DNA from: Lagopus muta
Taxonomy: Eukaryota > Chordata > Aves > Galliformes > Phasianidae
Direction of reading: 5' to 3'
Assembly: GCF_023343835.1 (NCBI RefSeq)
Contig: NC_064433.1
Span: 72,830,823 to 72,894,822, forward strand
Length of the DNA stretch: 64,000 nt
In this document: one piece after another, positions 49,157 through 61,100 of the stretch
Numbering within the stretch: the stretch's first letter is position 1
How the letters are laid out: every line of letters begins with the position of its first letter
Made by a program: the position numbers and the translations under genes
The notes under the pieces: model-generated
Told to the model about the DNA's origin: nothing
Seen by the model: only the letters and a program-made list of their open reading frames with translations
The model's database searches: none

Positions 49157-51008
49157 TTGATACTACATCTCCATCCAAAGCAAGAGTTAATAAGGCCTTC
49201 CTGTTTTAACCACATCATGCACTGAGATGAGATCATCAGCTCTACTGGCAAATTAGGTTGATCTCTGTGGTCCTCCTGTTATTTTTCACAAAACTCCTTC
49301 TGTTTGCTGTGAAAGGGATTTTTTTACCTAATTTTTCTTGTTTTCTATCATTGTATTTTATGAACAAATGGAGCCATCAGAAGCCCACATATATTGGTAG
49401 GCTACATATTAAACACAGAGAAGCTGAGCTGTACAAGACCATTTATTTGATTCATTGTGAAAGATCCTCTCTGAGGGCCTTCAGTGGTGAAAATGCAGCA
49501 CCGCTACTGGCATAAGCTATGCCAGCTGAGAAATTTTGAACTGGCAAAGTCTGCTCAGGCAGAGGGCTGAGCCAGCTGAGAAGATAAAGCCAGGTCACTT
49601 AACACTCATGCACCCTCCCCATTCACAGTCCCTGCTTTGGAATAGAAACCTGCTAGTGTGAAGAGGGCCAGCTTCTTTGTTGAATTCAGAGCCCTTACAG
49701 ATTTAATACTAGCAAAAACAAGATCAAACTTGGACAAAATACATTAGCAGGCCACAAGACAAACTTGACTTGCTGACCTTCTTTATAACGTTCATGTATA
49801 TACATTGTCTGGGTAAAATAAGAGAAATGACTGGCCAGGATCAGCTGTGAAGTACACAGCTATAGGTCCTGATGATGGGTTGTAATTACAGTTTGTTTCT
49901 TAAAGGTGTGAAAAAGGACCACAAATGTGAGCCTAGGCACTGACTGTAGCAGTGTGCTGAAAACACATCTCACTTGATTGTCACTCCTTGGTCTCCTTCA
50001 GTGTTGTTTTCCTGGCTTCTGCTTTCTAAATATTTATGTTTCAGATTACTTTAAAACTTTGATTCCATATTTTAAAAAATTCTGTCTTTCTGTCTATTAT
50101 ACATTATATTATTCATTTGCTTCCAATACAGAATACAGTCTCTCCTGATAATGTAAGATTATTTTTTTTCTGGCTCATATTCTATGCGCTCAGTGGTCTT
50201 TTTCTTTCTGGCATTATCTGGAATATTCAACAACACACTATTTACTACATTCTAGATTATATAAAATCCCTCTTACTTTCCAGTCCCCATATTTGTGTCA
50301 CAATATGCTTTCCCTGGATCTCTGATTTTTATGATACTACTATACAGATTTCAGACTAACAGACTATTCATCACAGAAGAAAAAATCTTCATTGTTTTGA
50401 CATTGATCTTGAACTTGCAAATACTTTCAAGTGCAAATTAAAATGTTAAGCCTGATGAATGCTAAAATCATAGATAGCACTTGCTGGGGAATGAGGGCTG
50501 GTCAAAGTGTATGAATGATGGGCAGGTTTGCTGCAACCCCTGGGTCATTCCAGAGATCATGGAGTTTGCCTTTGCTTGTTTGTTTTTTTTTTTTTTTTTT
50601 GCCATTTTCTCACACCTTTCATGGGAAATTATCAAATGGAGAACTGAATCAAGCTGTATTGCATTCAGCATGCACTGCACAGTAAAAACTTGAGGTAAAG
50701 AGCTTAGGACCCTGTGTACTACCTTGAATTTTGCCTGAAGAAAGATACTCAGGTACTGGTCAAGGTACCAAAGAGGTAGCTTTTACAATCAACATTTTTT
50801 TAGACAGATTTCCTGAGGTTTTTTGTTTTGTTTTGTTTTGTGTGTGTGTGCGTGTTTGTGCATACACGTGTACTCTTAATTCAAATGTTTGCCTACCAGG
50901 AGCTGTGCAACTAATAACTACCTCCTACAAATCAGCAGCAGCGTATAAATGAATTAGAAATGGTGATGCTCTGCTAAGTGCTTGTCTGGCATCAGTACTC
51001 CATGCCGT
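49157..51008. other. Unassigned intergenic DNA
   Basis: No gene or repeat family. It includes a T run at 50583-50600 and a (TTTTG)n(TG)n stretch at 50820-50860. Confidence 0.4.
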
Positions 51009-51500
51009 AGAACTACAGAACAACAGAATTGCAGAGGTTGGCTGGGACCTCTGGAAATCATCTAATCCATCCTACCTGCTAAAGCAGGTTCCTTATTGTA
51101 GTCTGCACAAGCAAGCACCCAAATAGGTCTTCAACATTTCCATAGAAGGAGATTCCACAATCTCTCTCTGCAACTTGTTCCAGTGTTCCATCAACCTTAC
51201 CGTAAGGAACTTCTTACTCACGTTAGTACAGAACTTCCTATACTGAAGTTTTAGGCCATTATTCCTTGTCCTACCACGAACTAAGGTTAGATTAAAAGCA
51301 TAAACTCCAAGTCCCTACCTCTCTGTGGTATTTTGTCCTCCCACTGTGCACCTCTGAGAAGAGCTTGGCCTCATCCGTTTGTCTTCCACCTCCCTTTAAA
51401 TATTTATAAACATTTATCAGACCCTCTCTCAGTCTCCTTTCCCCCAGGATGAACAGATTCAAGTTACTCAGATGCAATGCTTTCCATTTTTTTTCCTGAA
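51009..51500 (-). mobile_element. Antisense CR1 with an internal foreign segment
   Basis: It begins with the CR1 tail (ACAGAATTGCAGAGGTTGG) and contains the 3' UTR and ORF2 C-terminus in antisense (AGGTTCCTTATTGTAGTC, later GAAGAGCTTGGCCTCATCC). The run is broken at about 51280-51350 by sequence not belonging to CR1. It ends near 51500. Confidence 0.75.
51280..51329. repeat. 50-bp local duplicate, copy 1 (inside CR1)
   Basis: ACTAAGGTTAGATTAAAAGC and the following 30 bases recur at 51850-51899 with two substitutions. This copy sits inside antisense CR1 sequence, so it is probably the inserted one. Confidence 0.85.
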
Positions 51501-52385
51501 TCAGCTTCAAGAATAAAAGAAAATGGAAATGCATAATGATTCATTATCTACACCATGTTCCTTGATATAAACATTCTTCCCATGTCTAAGAATTGTGTTT
51601 GAGTACCAGGTGAAATTATTATAGGTCTTAGCCAGTATGCACACTGATGTCAATGGCATGTTACCCACAGTAGCAACTTGTGCCACTTTTGGCATAAAAT
51701 GTGTACATTAACATACACGAACGAAAGGTAGATGTTTATGCCATTAAACTCATTTTACTATTTCCATGGAGGATACTCCACTAACAGTGACTACAACTAT
51801 CTAAAGATTGCAGATCCTATTACAGACTCATTGTTGAGGATGCTTCTAAACTAAGGTTAGATTAAAAGCATAAACTCTAAGCCCCTACCTCTCTGTGGTT
51901 TTTATTTCTTACCATCTGTATGGCAAAAGAAGGCAACGACAGTGCCTGTGAGTAAGACACAGGCACTACAGAGAAACAGCATATAATAAAGAAGAAAAAT
52001 TGACTCATCCCTTCTAACACCCAGTGACAGCTCAAGAGAACTGCTATCTCTATCCAGAGAGATGCTGCTCCCTCAGCTGCTAACTCTTAAATGAAGGCGA
52101 GGAGAGGTACATCCAGGTTTCACCCCCTCCCTGTCACTCAGGTACTTTGCTTGCACCTGAGCTCCCTGAGTTAGCCATACCTTCTCAGCTGGTGCTTAAC
52201 CATTGGTTCAGGCTGTGACCTCGCCCACTGCACTTCCACCCCTTCACAGCATGAAACAATGCTTGAACAGGTTAATTTTTTTCCCTGCTGCCTTATCTTA
52301 CAGTACATAGGAATGTCCTGTTGCTGTACCTTTAAGAGCAATGTCCTGCCTTTCTGGATGCTTCTGCCCTTAATGACTGAATGAA
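51501..52385. other. Unassigned DNA with a duplicate and GC-richer right part
   Basis: It contains copy 2 of the 50-bp duplicate. The part from about 52020 to 52270 is richer in C and could belong to an unrecognised LTR or a regulatory element; I cannot name it. Confidence 0.35.
51850..51899. repeat. 50-bp local duplicate, copy 2
   Basis: Same orientation as 51280-51329, 570 bp downstream, with no CR1 around it. It is the likely donor. Confidence 0.85.
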
Positions 52386-53944
52386 TACAAGTCTATGGGG
52401 CCGGATGGCGTGCATCCCAGGGTCCTGAAGGAGCTGGCTGAGGTGGTTGCCGAGCCGCTCTCCATCATATTTGAGAAGTCGTGGCTGTCAGGTGAGGTCC
52501 CGGACGACTGGAGGAAGGGTCATGTCACTCCCATATACAAGAAGGGGAGCAGGGAGGACCCGGGGAACTACAGGCCGGTGAGTCTCACCTCTGTGCCTGG
52601 GAAGATCATGGAACAGATCCTCCTGGACAACATGCTCGATCACATAAAGAATGAGCATGTGATCCGAGACAGCCAGCACGGCTTCACCAAAGGAAGGTCA
52701 TGCCTAACTAATCTTGTGGCCTTCTATGATGGAGTGACGGCATTGGTGGACGAAGGGAAGGCGACTGATGTCATTTACCTGGACCTGAGCAAGGCCTTTG
52801 ACATGGTCTCCCACCACATCCTCATCTCCAAATTGGAGGGAAGTGGATTTGATGGGTGGACGACCCGATGGATAAGCAATTGGTTGAAAGGCCGCAGACA
52901 GAGGGTGGTGGTCAATGGCTCTATGTCCAGGTGGAGGCCGGTAACAAGTGGTGTCCCCCAAGGGTCTGTCTTGGGACCGGTGCTCTTTAACATCTTTATT
53001 AATGACATCGATGAGGGAATTGAGTGCACCCTCAGCAAGTTTGCTGACGACACCAAGCTGAGTGGTGCGGTTGATACGGTGGAAGGAAGGGATGCCATTC
53101 AGAGGGACCTCGACAGGCTGGAGGGCTGGGCTCGGGTGAACCTGATGAGGTTCAACACGGCAAAGTGCAGGGTTTTGCATTTGGGCCGGAAGAACCCCAG
53201 GCACCTGTACAGGCTGGGAGGAGTGGTCCTTGAGAGCAGCTCGGCAGAGAAGGACCTGGGGGTCCTGATGGACGAGAGACTGAATATGAGCCAGCAGTGC
53301 GCTCTGGCAGCTCGAAAGGCAAATGGGATCCTGGGCTCCATCAGGAGAGGGGTGGCCAGCAGGGACAGGGAGGTGATTGTCCCTCTCTACTCGGCTCTTG
53401 TGAGGCCCCACCTGAAGTACTGTGTCCAGGTGTGGAGCCCTCAGTACAAGAAAGACATTGAGATTTTGGAAAGGGTCCAGAGGAGGGCGACTAAGATGAT
53501 CAAGGGGCTGGAGCACCTCCCCTATGAGGACAGGCTGAGGGAGTTGGGCTTGTTCAGCCTGGAGAAGAGAAGGCTGCGGGGTGACCTCATTGCAGCCTAT
53601 CAGTACCTGAAGGGAACCTACACCCAGGAGGGGAGTAAACTCTTCAAAAGGGCTGACAACAGCAGGACTAGGGGAAATGGTTTTAAGTTGAAGGAGGGAA
53701 GATTTAGGTTGGATGTTAGGGGGAAGTTCTTTACTAGGAGAGTGGTTAGGCCCTGGAACGGGCTGCCCAGGGAGGTTGTGGATGCCCTGTCCTTGGACGT
53801 GTTTAAGGCCAGGTTGGACGGGGTCCTGGGCAACCTGATCTGAATGTGTATGTTTGGTGGCCCTGCTAGGCAGGGGGGTTGGAACTACATGATCCTTGAG
53901 GTCCCTTCCAACCCGGGTGATTCTGTGATTCTGTGATTCTGTGA
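52386..53944 (+). mobile_element. Youngest CR1 LINE, 5'-truncated
   Basis: It runs from the start of the RT domain to a complete 3' UTR and tail (four GATTCTGTG-type units ending at 53944). The coding frame is open throughout, which no other copy in the window shows. It lies beside an older antisense CR1 (from about 53985) and non-CR1 sequence on the left. Confidence 0.95.
52395..53843 (+). CDS. CR1 ORF2 reverse transcriptase, partial but open (482 codons)
   Basis: This is the RT and C-terminal part of a CR1 non-LTR retrotransposon polyprotein, which copies CR1 RNA into DNA at a nicked target. The first Met is only where the 5' truncation leaves an ATG; the endonuclease domain that normally precedes is missing. 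RT fingers include [13 protein letters not shown] (residues 58-70). Motif [10 protein letters not shown], carries Asp130. Motif [11 protein letters not shown], is at 186-195, and motif C, FADD, at 216-219 holds the catalytic Asp pair. The C-terminal region contains the conserved [19 protein letters not shown]. The stop is followed by a 100-bp 3' UTR. All catalytic motifs are intact, but without the endonuclease and promoter it cannot move by itself. The frame is evidence of recent insertion, not of host use. Confidence 0.9.
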   Translation: MGPDGVHPRVLKELAEVVAEPLSIIFEKSWLSGEVPDDWRKGHVTPIYKKGSREDPGNYRPVSLTSVPGKIMEQILLDNMLDHIKNEHVIRDSQHGFTKGRSCLTNLVAFYDGVTALVDEGKATDVIYLDLSKAFDMVSHHILISKLEGSGFDGWTTRWISNWLKGRRQRVVVNGSMSRWRPVTSGVPQGSVLGPVLFNIFINDIDEGIECTLSKFADDTKLSGAVDTVEGRDAIQRDLDRLEGWARVNLMRFNTAKCRVLHLGRKNPRHLYRLGGVVLESSSAEKDLGVLMDERLNMSQQCALAARKANGILGSIRRGVASRDREVIVPLYSALVRPHLKYCVQVWSPQYKKDIEILERVQRRATKMIKGLEHLPYEDRLRELGLFSLEKRRLRGDLIAAYQYLKGTYTQEGSKLFKRADNSRTRGNGFKLKEGRFRLDVRGKFFTRRVVRPWNGLPREVVDALSLDVFKARLDGVLGNLI

Positions 53945-53984
53945 CTGTTTCTCAAATTCTCCCAATCAATGTCTTAAACAGTCC

Positions 53985-54900
53985 ACAGCCTAGCCTTCAG
54001 AAGTCCAAGGTAGCTGTTTTTCTAACCTCCTCCCTGATTTAACTAAGAATCAAGAACTCTGTCATTTTATGGTCACTGTGCCCAAGATGGCTTTCAACTA
54101 CCACATTTCCCACCAGTCCTTCTCTGTTTACAAACAGCAGATCTAGCAGGGCACCTTCTCAGTAGGCTTTCTTACCAGCCTTTGTTAGGAAGTTATCTTC
54201 CACATGCTCCAGGAACCTCCTAGACTGTTTCCTCTCCACTGTATTGTATTTCCAGCAGATGTCTGGTAAGTTAAAGTCCCTCAAGATAACAAAGGCTAGC
54301 AATTGTGAGATTTCCACCAGCTGCTTGTAGAATGCTTCATCTGCCTCTTTATCCTGGTTGAGCGGTCTATGATAGACTCCTACCAGGCTAACAGCCTTGT
54401 TGGCCTTTGCCATATTCCTTATCCATAAGGACTTGACCTTATAATTCCCAGCACTAAGCTCTACAATACTGAAACACTACCTAATATAGAGTCACCTCAT
54501 TGCCTCTCCTTCCTTATCTATCACTTTTGAAGAGCTTATAACTATCCACTACAGCACTCTAGTCATGATAATCTTGCTATGTTTTGGTGATGGCAACTAT
54601 ACCATAGCTTTCTTGCTTAGAATGGCTTCTACCTTATGTTGTTTGTTGCCCATTCTGCATGTATTAATGTAGATGAACTTCAACTGGGCAACTGGTCTCA
54701 CTCCTAATGCTGGTATGCTGCGCTCAGACTAATCTCTAGCAAGCCTAATTTTTATTCCCTTCCCCCTTCAAATCTAGTTGAAAGCCCTCTCAGTGAGTCC
54801 TGCCAATTCCAGGGCTAGAATCCTTTTCCCTCCTTCAGGAAAATCCTTCATATTCAAGCCCGCAAGTACATGAAAGGAACCTTTTATAGTTTTTATGGTA
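53985..54900 (-). mobile_element. Antisense CR1 LINE, endonuclease region
   Basis: On the minus strand the apurinic-like endonuclease domain is legible: VGVYHRPLNQ near 54390, RDFNLPDICWKYN near 54280 (usual GDFN, here RDFN) and RRFLEHVEDNFL near 54190. Upstream in element sense it reaches the ORF2 start near 54650. It is older than the adjacent open CR1. Confidence 0.85.
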
Positions 54901-56185
54901 AGAAACCATGACACTTTGTAGACAGCTTTGAAAGAACTAGTCTAGATTTAACCTAGGTCTACAAGTTGAAGTTATTCCGGTTGGATTTACAGTCAAAATC
55001 TTAATTCAAATCCTCCTGGCTTGTGCTAAGGATAACACCATAAAGCATTAAAGAACATGGTCAGAAAAAGAGTGCAGTGGTTTATTTTGTCTGAAAAGAA
55101 ACATGCATGTGTCAGATGAGGAATTCTGTGTCTCAGTTCCCTGTACATGCTTACTCAATTTATAGTACAAGAAACAGAAGAATTTTGTCTTCCTCTATTA
55201 AGACAATAAATTGCTTACTGCAAAGCAGTAGTAACTGCCATTTGTAAGCATGAGATGTTCCTACACTCAAGGAAATACAGGTCTAGAACTGAGCTACAAT
55301 AAGAACCCAAGTTTGTTTTATGCACCTGCAAACATCTGGTATTTAGTAATACAGAGCATACTTTATTTTCTTATGGAAAATTACCAAGGAAAAGGTGTAA
55401 CTTGCTTAAAAATATTTATCAAGACACAAATCCTTTTCCTGATTTATTGTGTTTTTTTTTTCCTCTACATGCAAATGTGCACACAAAAACAATTAAAAGA
55501 AACACTTTTTTTTAGCCACCCAACTCTCTTATTTCTTTCTTCCAATAATGAAACAACCTGTTTTACAGAGTTCTCTGTTGAGTAATCAGAAAGTATTATC
55601 AGATATTGGTGAGTGAAAAAAAAAAAAAATCAAGAAAGACATAAATATGAAAATCATTATTTACCAGAGAAAAGTCAGAATTTAATCTGGTAGTCTTAAT
55701 TTTTGAGCTTATGGACAGATTCACTGGGTTTTTCAACTGGGGTTTTTCAGAGAAAATGAAGGTCTTTCAAAAATCTGTCTCAGTGAAAACATAAGCCTTA
55801 AAAATATAGGATGAGCTTGCAACTTTTAATTTATGCAGCTGAAAATATTACACAGATTTCTAAAGCACAAGAACGTCCTAATTCAAATTCTTTATCTCCA
55901 GAAAACACCTCTTTTGGAGATGAACTGTAATTAAGTTTTTGAAATAAAATTGTAAGATATCTTTGTGAATGGCAACACTGGTATCCCAATTTACTAACTT
56001 TTATTTTTTTTAGGAATATCAAAATGCATTTGAGAACAGCAGACATTAAATGCCACAACATCATTAATTTTTATAAATATTGTTAGAAACCAAAATAATT
56101 ATTAAGGAATGTCAAAAAAGAGAAAGGCAGCAAAAAAAAGGAATCTGCCAAATTCTCTTTTTCTCTGTTGGAAAAAAGAAATGGC
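54901..56185. other. Unassigned intergenic DNA
   Basis: No gene or repeat recognised. Confidence 0.35.
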
Positions 56186-56345
56186 TTAGATGTGGTGGAG
56201 GCCCCATTCCTGAAGATGTTCAACACCAGGCTGGACCAGGCTCTGAGCAACCTGCTAGAGCAATGGATCTCCATGTTCATTACAAGGGAGTTGAACTAGA
56301 TCATCTATAGAAGTTCCTATCAATTCTAAGGATTTCATAATTCTT
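56186..56345 (+). mobile_element. Old CR1 3' fragment, sense
   Basis: GTGGTGGAGGCCCCATTCCT and GACCAGGCTCTGAGCAACCT, followed by a decayed 3' end (GTTGAACTAGATCATC...CTAAGGATTTCATAATTC), are typical of CR1. Confidence 0.8.
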
Positions 56346-57844
56346 TGTAGACAATCAGCTGGCTTTAACCAGGGTCTTGTTTAGTCACTGAAGTCATATA
56401 CTACAAAAAGTCCAGAATGTGTGCACTGAGACACCTATATACATTCTGAGTTGCAGAAGGAATAGTGATGACGTGCTGCTTTGCAGAGATAGCATCCATT
56501 TTGTTAAATATGATAGTGTCTTTTTCTATACCAAACATAATTCAAATACTAACTGCTTTTCATGCTATGTAAGATACCTTCAGGCCTATACTTTTATGTT
56601 CATCTTTCTTGAGAGGAACTTTCTGTTTTTGTTGATGTTGGCACGTTTGTTTTCATTTTCAATTAAAAAAAAAAACAAAACAAAACATGTAACAGTTTCA
56701 ATTATTACAAAGTATAAACCAAAACATAATTAACTGAGCAGACGCTATATCATTAGTATTATTCATTAACAGACACTGTATCATCAGTATTATTCAATAG
56801 CGTTGAGAACAAGTTATACTGCACAGTTTTTAATGCTCCAAATCCTGTAAAGTCTTATGCAGATAGTTAATTTTACAGTTTGCATATTTTTTGATATTTT
56901 CCTGTTGATTTCAGTGAGCCTGACAATGAACTGCACTGTAAATGTTCACATTTGAAAGAGAATGCTACACAACATATGCTGTCTCATCCTACTGCATTTA
57001 TTATTATTATTATTTCATATCACAAAAGGCCGTAACACTTCTAATCTCTAGTACTATTGCTGCAAAATGATGATTATTTTTGGTAGGAATTCTTGGCTAT
57101 ACATATAGCGAAATAGAGAAAGGTTGTCAACTGCATAGCTGTTCTCTTTTCCACTGATTTTTTCACTTTTTTTAATGCTACAAAAATCACCTAAGATCAG
57201 TAGCCAGGAGGGGAATTTGAATTTTCTATTATGCTTTTAGTCATTTGACACACATTTTTTATAGTCTTCTCTATCATTTCTTGTTCAACTTCCTACATCA
57301 CTCATTTTATATTCCTAGAGTTGGGAGAAAATGCTTACAAATTGAAACACAAAATGATTAGGAAGACTCAAAAACAGATACACTACCTGTAATTCTTTTC
57401 GTTCACTTTATTTTGAAATAACTAATTTTCAAGTTGGCTGTGTTCCTTTAAATCAGAAAAAAAAGTTCAAGTTGTGATGTAACATTTCCCTTATGCCTGT
57501 GTACTGCTACAGTGCAAGCTCAACAGCAGCACTTGCCCTGGAGAAAAAGTGTTGGTACCATGGGGAAGACTGCAGGGGAAATTATGCATTTTATGGCAGT
57601 GTGTGTCATCAAGTTAATTCCCAGTGAAAGCTAGTCTAATGAGGCCAGGTGGTACAAGGTGTAAGTAATGAGTTGCTAAAATGTTTCCATCATCTGGTTC
57701 AGCAGTGGCCAAAGTTACTGTCATTTTGGTGTGGGGCTTGGCTCATTTCCTACTGGGCAGACATGAAGGAACAAGTCTAAGAATGCACAGAGCTTCAGTT
57801 TCTCTGGAAGATCAGAAATATTTAAGTGCGGGGTTTTCAAACAC
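56346..57844. other. Upstream flank of NDUFA9
   Basis: AT-rich, with an (ATT)n stretch at about 56999-57015. No gene recognised; distal regulatory elements may be here but none is evident. Confidence 0.4.
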
Positions 57845-58044
57845 AGCTTCCCATTGTCCAGAGCTGCGAGTCCAAAAGCTGAGCCGCTCGAGCTCCCCAC
57901 TCCCACTAGCGGCTCCGGTTCCGGCCGCAATCTCACGAGCCCTATTGCGGCACCGTCACACCAGCGGCGCGCGGAGAGGCCGCTGCGCTAAGCTCGCATG
58001 CCCTGCCAGCCCGAGAATTCCAGCTCCTCAGAGACGAACGTTTC

Positions 58045-58056
58045 TGCGCACGCGCC
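58045..58056 (+). promoter_or_regulatory. NRF1 binding site
   Basis: TGCGCACGCGCC matches the palindromic NRF1 consensus at 11 of 12 positions and lies 60 bp before the start codon. NRF1 activates nuclear genes of oxidative phosphorylation, which fits complex I subunit expression. Confidence 0.7.
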
Positions 58057-58113
58057 AGTGCCGCGTTTGATCCTGTGTGTACGCCGTCTGGCGCGGGGAG
58101 TTGTGGGTGAGGT

Positions 58114-58124
58114 AAGATGGCGGC
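58114..58124 (+). promoter_or_regulatory. YY1-type motif over the start codon
   Basis: AAGATGGCGGC matches the YY1 motif that in many housekeeping genes overlaps the initiator ATG and sets the transcription start. The ATG of NDUFA9 is inside it at 58117. Confidence 0.6.
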
Positions 58125-58174
58125 TGCTGTCCGTTACCTTTGGTTTTCTCGCGGCCTTTTGCTGCCAAGGACAG
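58117..58174 (+). CDS. NDUFA9: NDUFA9 coding exon 1
   Basis: It encodes 19 residues of mitochondrial targeting sequence plus one base of the next codon. The donor is ACAG|GTGAGT. The start codon itself overlaps a donor-like string, GAG|GTAAGA, at 58109-58117, discussed in findings. Confidence 0.92.
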
Positions 58175-61100
58175 GTGAGTGTGACCGCCGCCCGAAAGTG
58201 GTGCCGGCTCCTAGGCCGCCTTTCCGCTCTCTCTTCTACGGCTCAGGCTGCGACAGGGTTGGGGATGTCTGTCAGTTCCGCGGCGCTTTGTGGGTGCTCT
58301 GCGCGTTGCCGTGCCGACCCCAGACTGTCGACCACCGTGTTCTCGCTACGGCGGTCCCCGAGGAGGAATGAGGGAGCAAGCTAGCTTGGCTGTAGCGGGC
58401 GTTCGTCGCAGGGGCGTCATGACATTATGCTTTGAAGCTAGGGTGCTAGTTGTTGGCATAGCTGTGCAATAGGTTTATTTTTTACTGGAACTGCTAGCCA
58501 ATAGTTTTACTGTGTATGCCTCTGTTGTAAAAAGTAGTAGAAAGCAAAGTTAGTCGGGTGATAGAAGTTCAAGGGCTTAATGCACTTCTAATTGCAGCAG
58601 TATGTCTTCAGGAGAAATATGGTTATAGTTTAGTATCGATATTTTAACTCAAATCGGTGTTTATAAACTGGTTGAGATAAAGATTGTAAAAATAGGCAGA
58701 AATTCTAGTGATAGATGTATTCTGGTTAGTGATGAAGGTGGAATCCTACTATTCTGGGGAGGGATCCCTGGGCAAGATTGAGTTATGCATGATTGTAGGT
58801 CAAAAAGCTGTAAGCAGTGCTGTTTAATCTGGAAATATTCAAACAGGTTATGAAAGCTGTATGAGGCTTTTAAGTTGTGTTGTCCTGCATTTTGCTTGGG
58901 CTGCACACCTCACAGAAGGTCCTTTACTAGTTGTAAATCTAGTGCGTCAGTCTAGTCCAGCTTGCTGGGTTTGAGTTTCATAGGTATGCTTAAAAGTCAA
59001 CCTCTTATTTTCATTTTTATTTTACTTTTTTAAATGTTTCAGTAACTGAGCATGTGACCGTAGGTGGTGATTAATTGTTACAATTTTTATGTAATTATAG
59101 AACAAGAGAAGGTGTACACCACTGAAGAACTTAGAGTGTAAGACAAGTAGCAGGTGTGGTGTGTACACAGGTGGGAGGAAGCATGATAATGACTGGATAT
59201 TTTTTGAGGAAGATAATTTTTGCAAAAGCAATGACAAAGAAAACATAAAGTAGTTGGAAAATGCTTGTATAAATTTTCCAGATTGATTTTCATGTTCTTA
59301 AGTGGATTGATCTCTTAAATAATAGTGTATTGAAAAGGTGCTCACATTGGACTAAAATTTTGTTTCCTTTACATTTTACATTCTGAGGTCTGAAATGTTC
59401 TTAGTGAAGAGTAACAAAGATAGTATTTGTTAATTTTGTAAGTAGGATATGGTTTATTACTTTTTTTTTTTTTACAAGATGTTGGAAAAGTGTATGTGGA
59501 TGAAGTAATAAGAAGGACAATTGTCATCAAGATTTATTTTTTTACCATCTTGGCATGCTTTGCAGCATTTTGGTATAACTGAAGGAATCCAACTGGCTGT
59601 AAAGAACTTGGTGACTTTTTTTCCTACAGGTTTGCTTCTCCTAGTGATAAGTTAAATAACAAAAAATGCTTGCAAGAATGAAGGCAACAAGTTCATCCTG
59701 TTGCCTGCCTCTTGCACTTATGCTCAGCTGGTCTTCACTTTCTAGGCACCCATTATGTTGCTATGGGCTTAATTCTGTACAGAGTATCCTGTAGACAGTC
59801 CTGCTCACATATGCAAGTTTACTTTGTTGTTTTTGAAAAATTAAAAAATAAAAAAGCAAGCTCCCTCCTGAAGTATTTTGAGTGTAAAAATTTGAAATTT
59901 TAGACTGATTATTTTTGCTTAGCCAGGAAAACTGCATAATGTAGTACTTTCAGAAGTTGGTGAGACAAGATTCTATGAAACTTGCTTTTTTTTTTTTAAG
60001 GCACTTATACAAATGCACAACCTACATATATTTATATAATTTGTGTCAGATAACGTTGTGACAATAGCGTGATAATGTCTTTAAGATGAGCACAAACTGA
60101 AACACAGGAAGCTCTATGAACAGGAGGAAAAAGTATTTAGAAAGTGACAGAGCTCTGGAACAAGCTGCCCAGACAGAATGGGGGGTCTCCTGTGGTGATA
60201 CTGAAACCTGCTTGGGTGCTTTCTGAAATTTCTGAAGAGAACCTGCTTTGGGGGGGAGAGAAGAGTGGACTAGATGATCTCTACGTATCCCTTCCAACCC
60301 CTATGATTCTGTGACTACCTTCCCTGTAATTTTCTTGAGTAGAACACAGAGGTTTTGATGGGAAAGACAGTGTGAAGATAATCTGTGAATATTGCAACGG
60401 TGAATTAGCATATGCCTGAGAATGCAGTTTGAGATGTTGTCAAGTTTAATATGAACTTACTGTATTACTTGAGAAAACCAACGTGCTGTTTTGAGTCCAA
60501 ATGTATATCTTTGATTACGTTGTGTTTTTTTTTTTTTTTAGTGGGTGGCAAACTGCCTTTGTTTTGAAGTTGGAACTGTGGTATATTGATTTTTCTAATT
60601 TGTAGGATATGAAGAGAGAGGAGAGAGAAACTTTTTAGTACAGGTGCACCTTCAAGCACTGAGGTCTTGCTGGATTCTCTAGTTTAAATCCGATAATATA
60701 AATAACTTATCTCCAAGTGTACTTTTTTATTTCTTAACATTGTGCTAACAGCATTCATGCAATATCTAGCTGTTATTGGACAAAATTAGCTCCTTCTATG
60801 TATAGGTGGATTTTTAATTTCCTATTTAATATAATTCTAACATGTATTAGGAAAAATTGTCTTGTTTTTTTCAGTGGTTCTTGCTACTTAACCTTATGTT
60901 GGGAAGATCAAATTTGCTTATCTGGAAAATGCCTTATGGGCATGATCTTTTAGAAGTTGGAAGGTCATTTACTGGTCTTCTTATTTTTCAATGATAGCTG
61001 CTATAGTCTGATTTTGTTAACAGCAGGATGTCTGTAGTGTGTTTATGTACTCTACATTTCATCTGCTCCCTTATTTTTATGATCATGAGCACGTAGTAGC

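Larger units (their letters stand above)
57845..58380 (+). promoter_or_regulatory. CpG-island promoter of NDUFA9
   Basis: CpG density rises sharply from about 57850 and falls after about 58380, spanning the 5' UTR, exon 1 and the start of intron 1. There is no TATA box, as is common for housekeeping promoters. It contains the NRF1 and YY1 motifs listed next. The string GGGGAGTTGTGGGT at about 58096-58109 resembles a ZNF143-type element. Confidence 0.8.

Noticed and set aside
48963..49160. 65-codon frame with a signal-peptide-like start
   Set aside because: Duplicated at 47598 with a broken frame, and similarity at protein level is no higher than expected from neutral DNA decay; no further exon found.
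52704..53516. 270-codon minus-strand frame
   Set aside because: Exact antisense shadow of the open CR1 reverse transcriptase.
57681..58070. 129-codon frame in the NDUFA9 CpG island
   Set aside because: It lies in promoter and 5' UTR sequence; open because of GC content.
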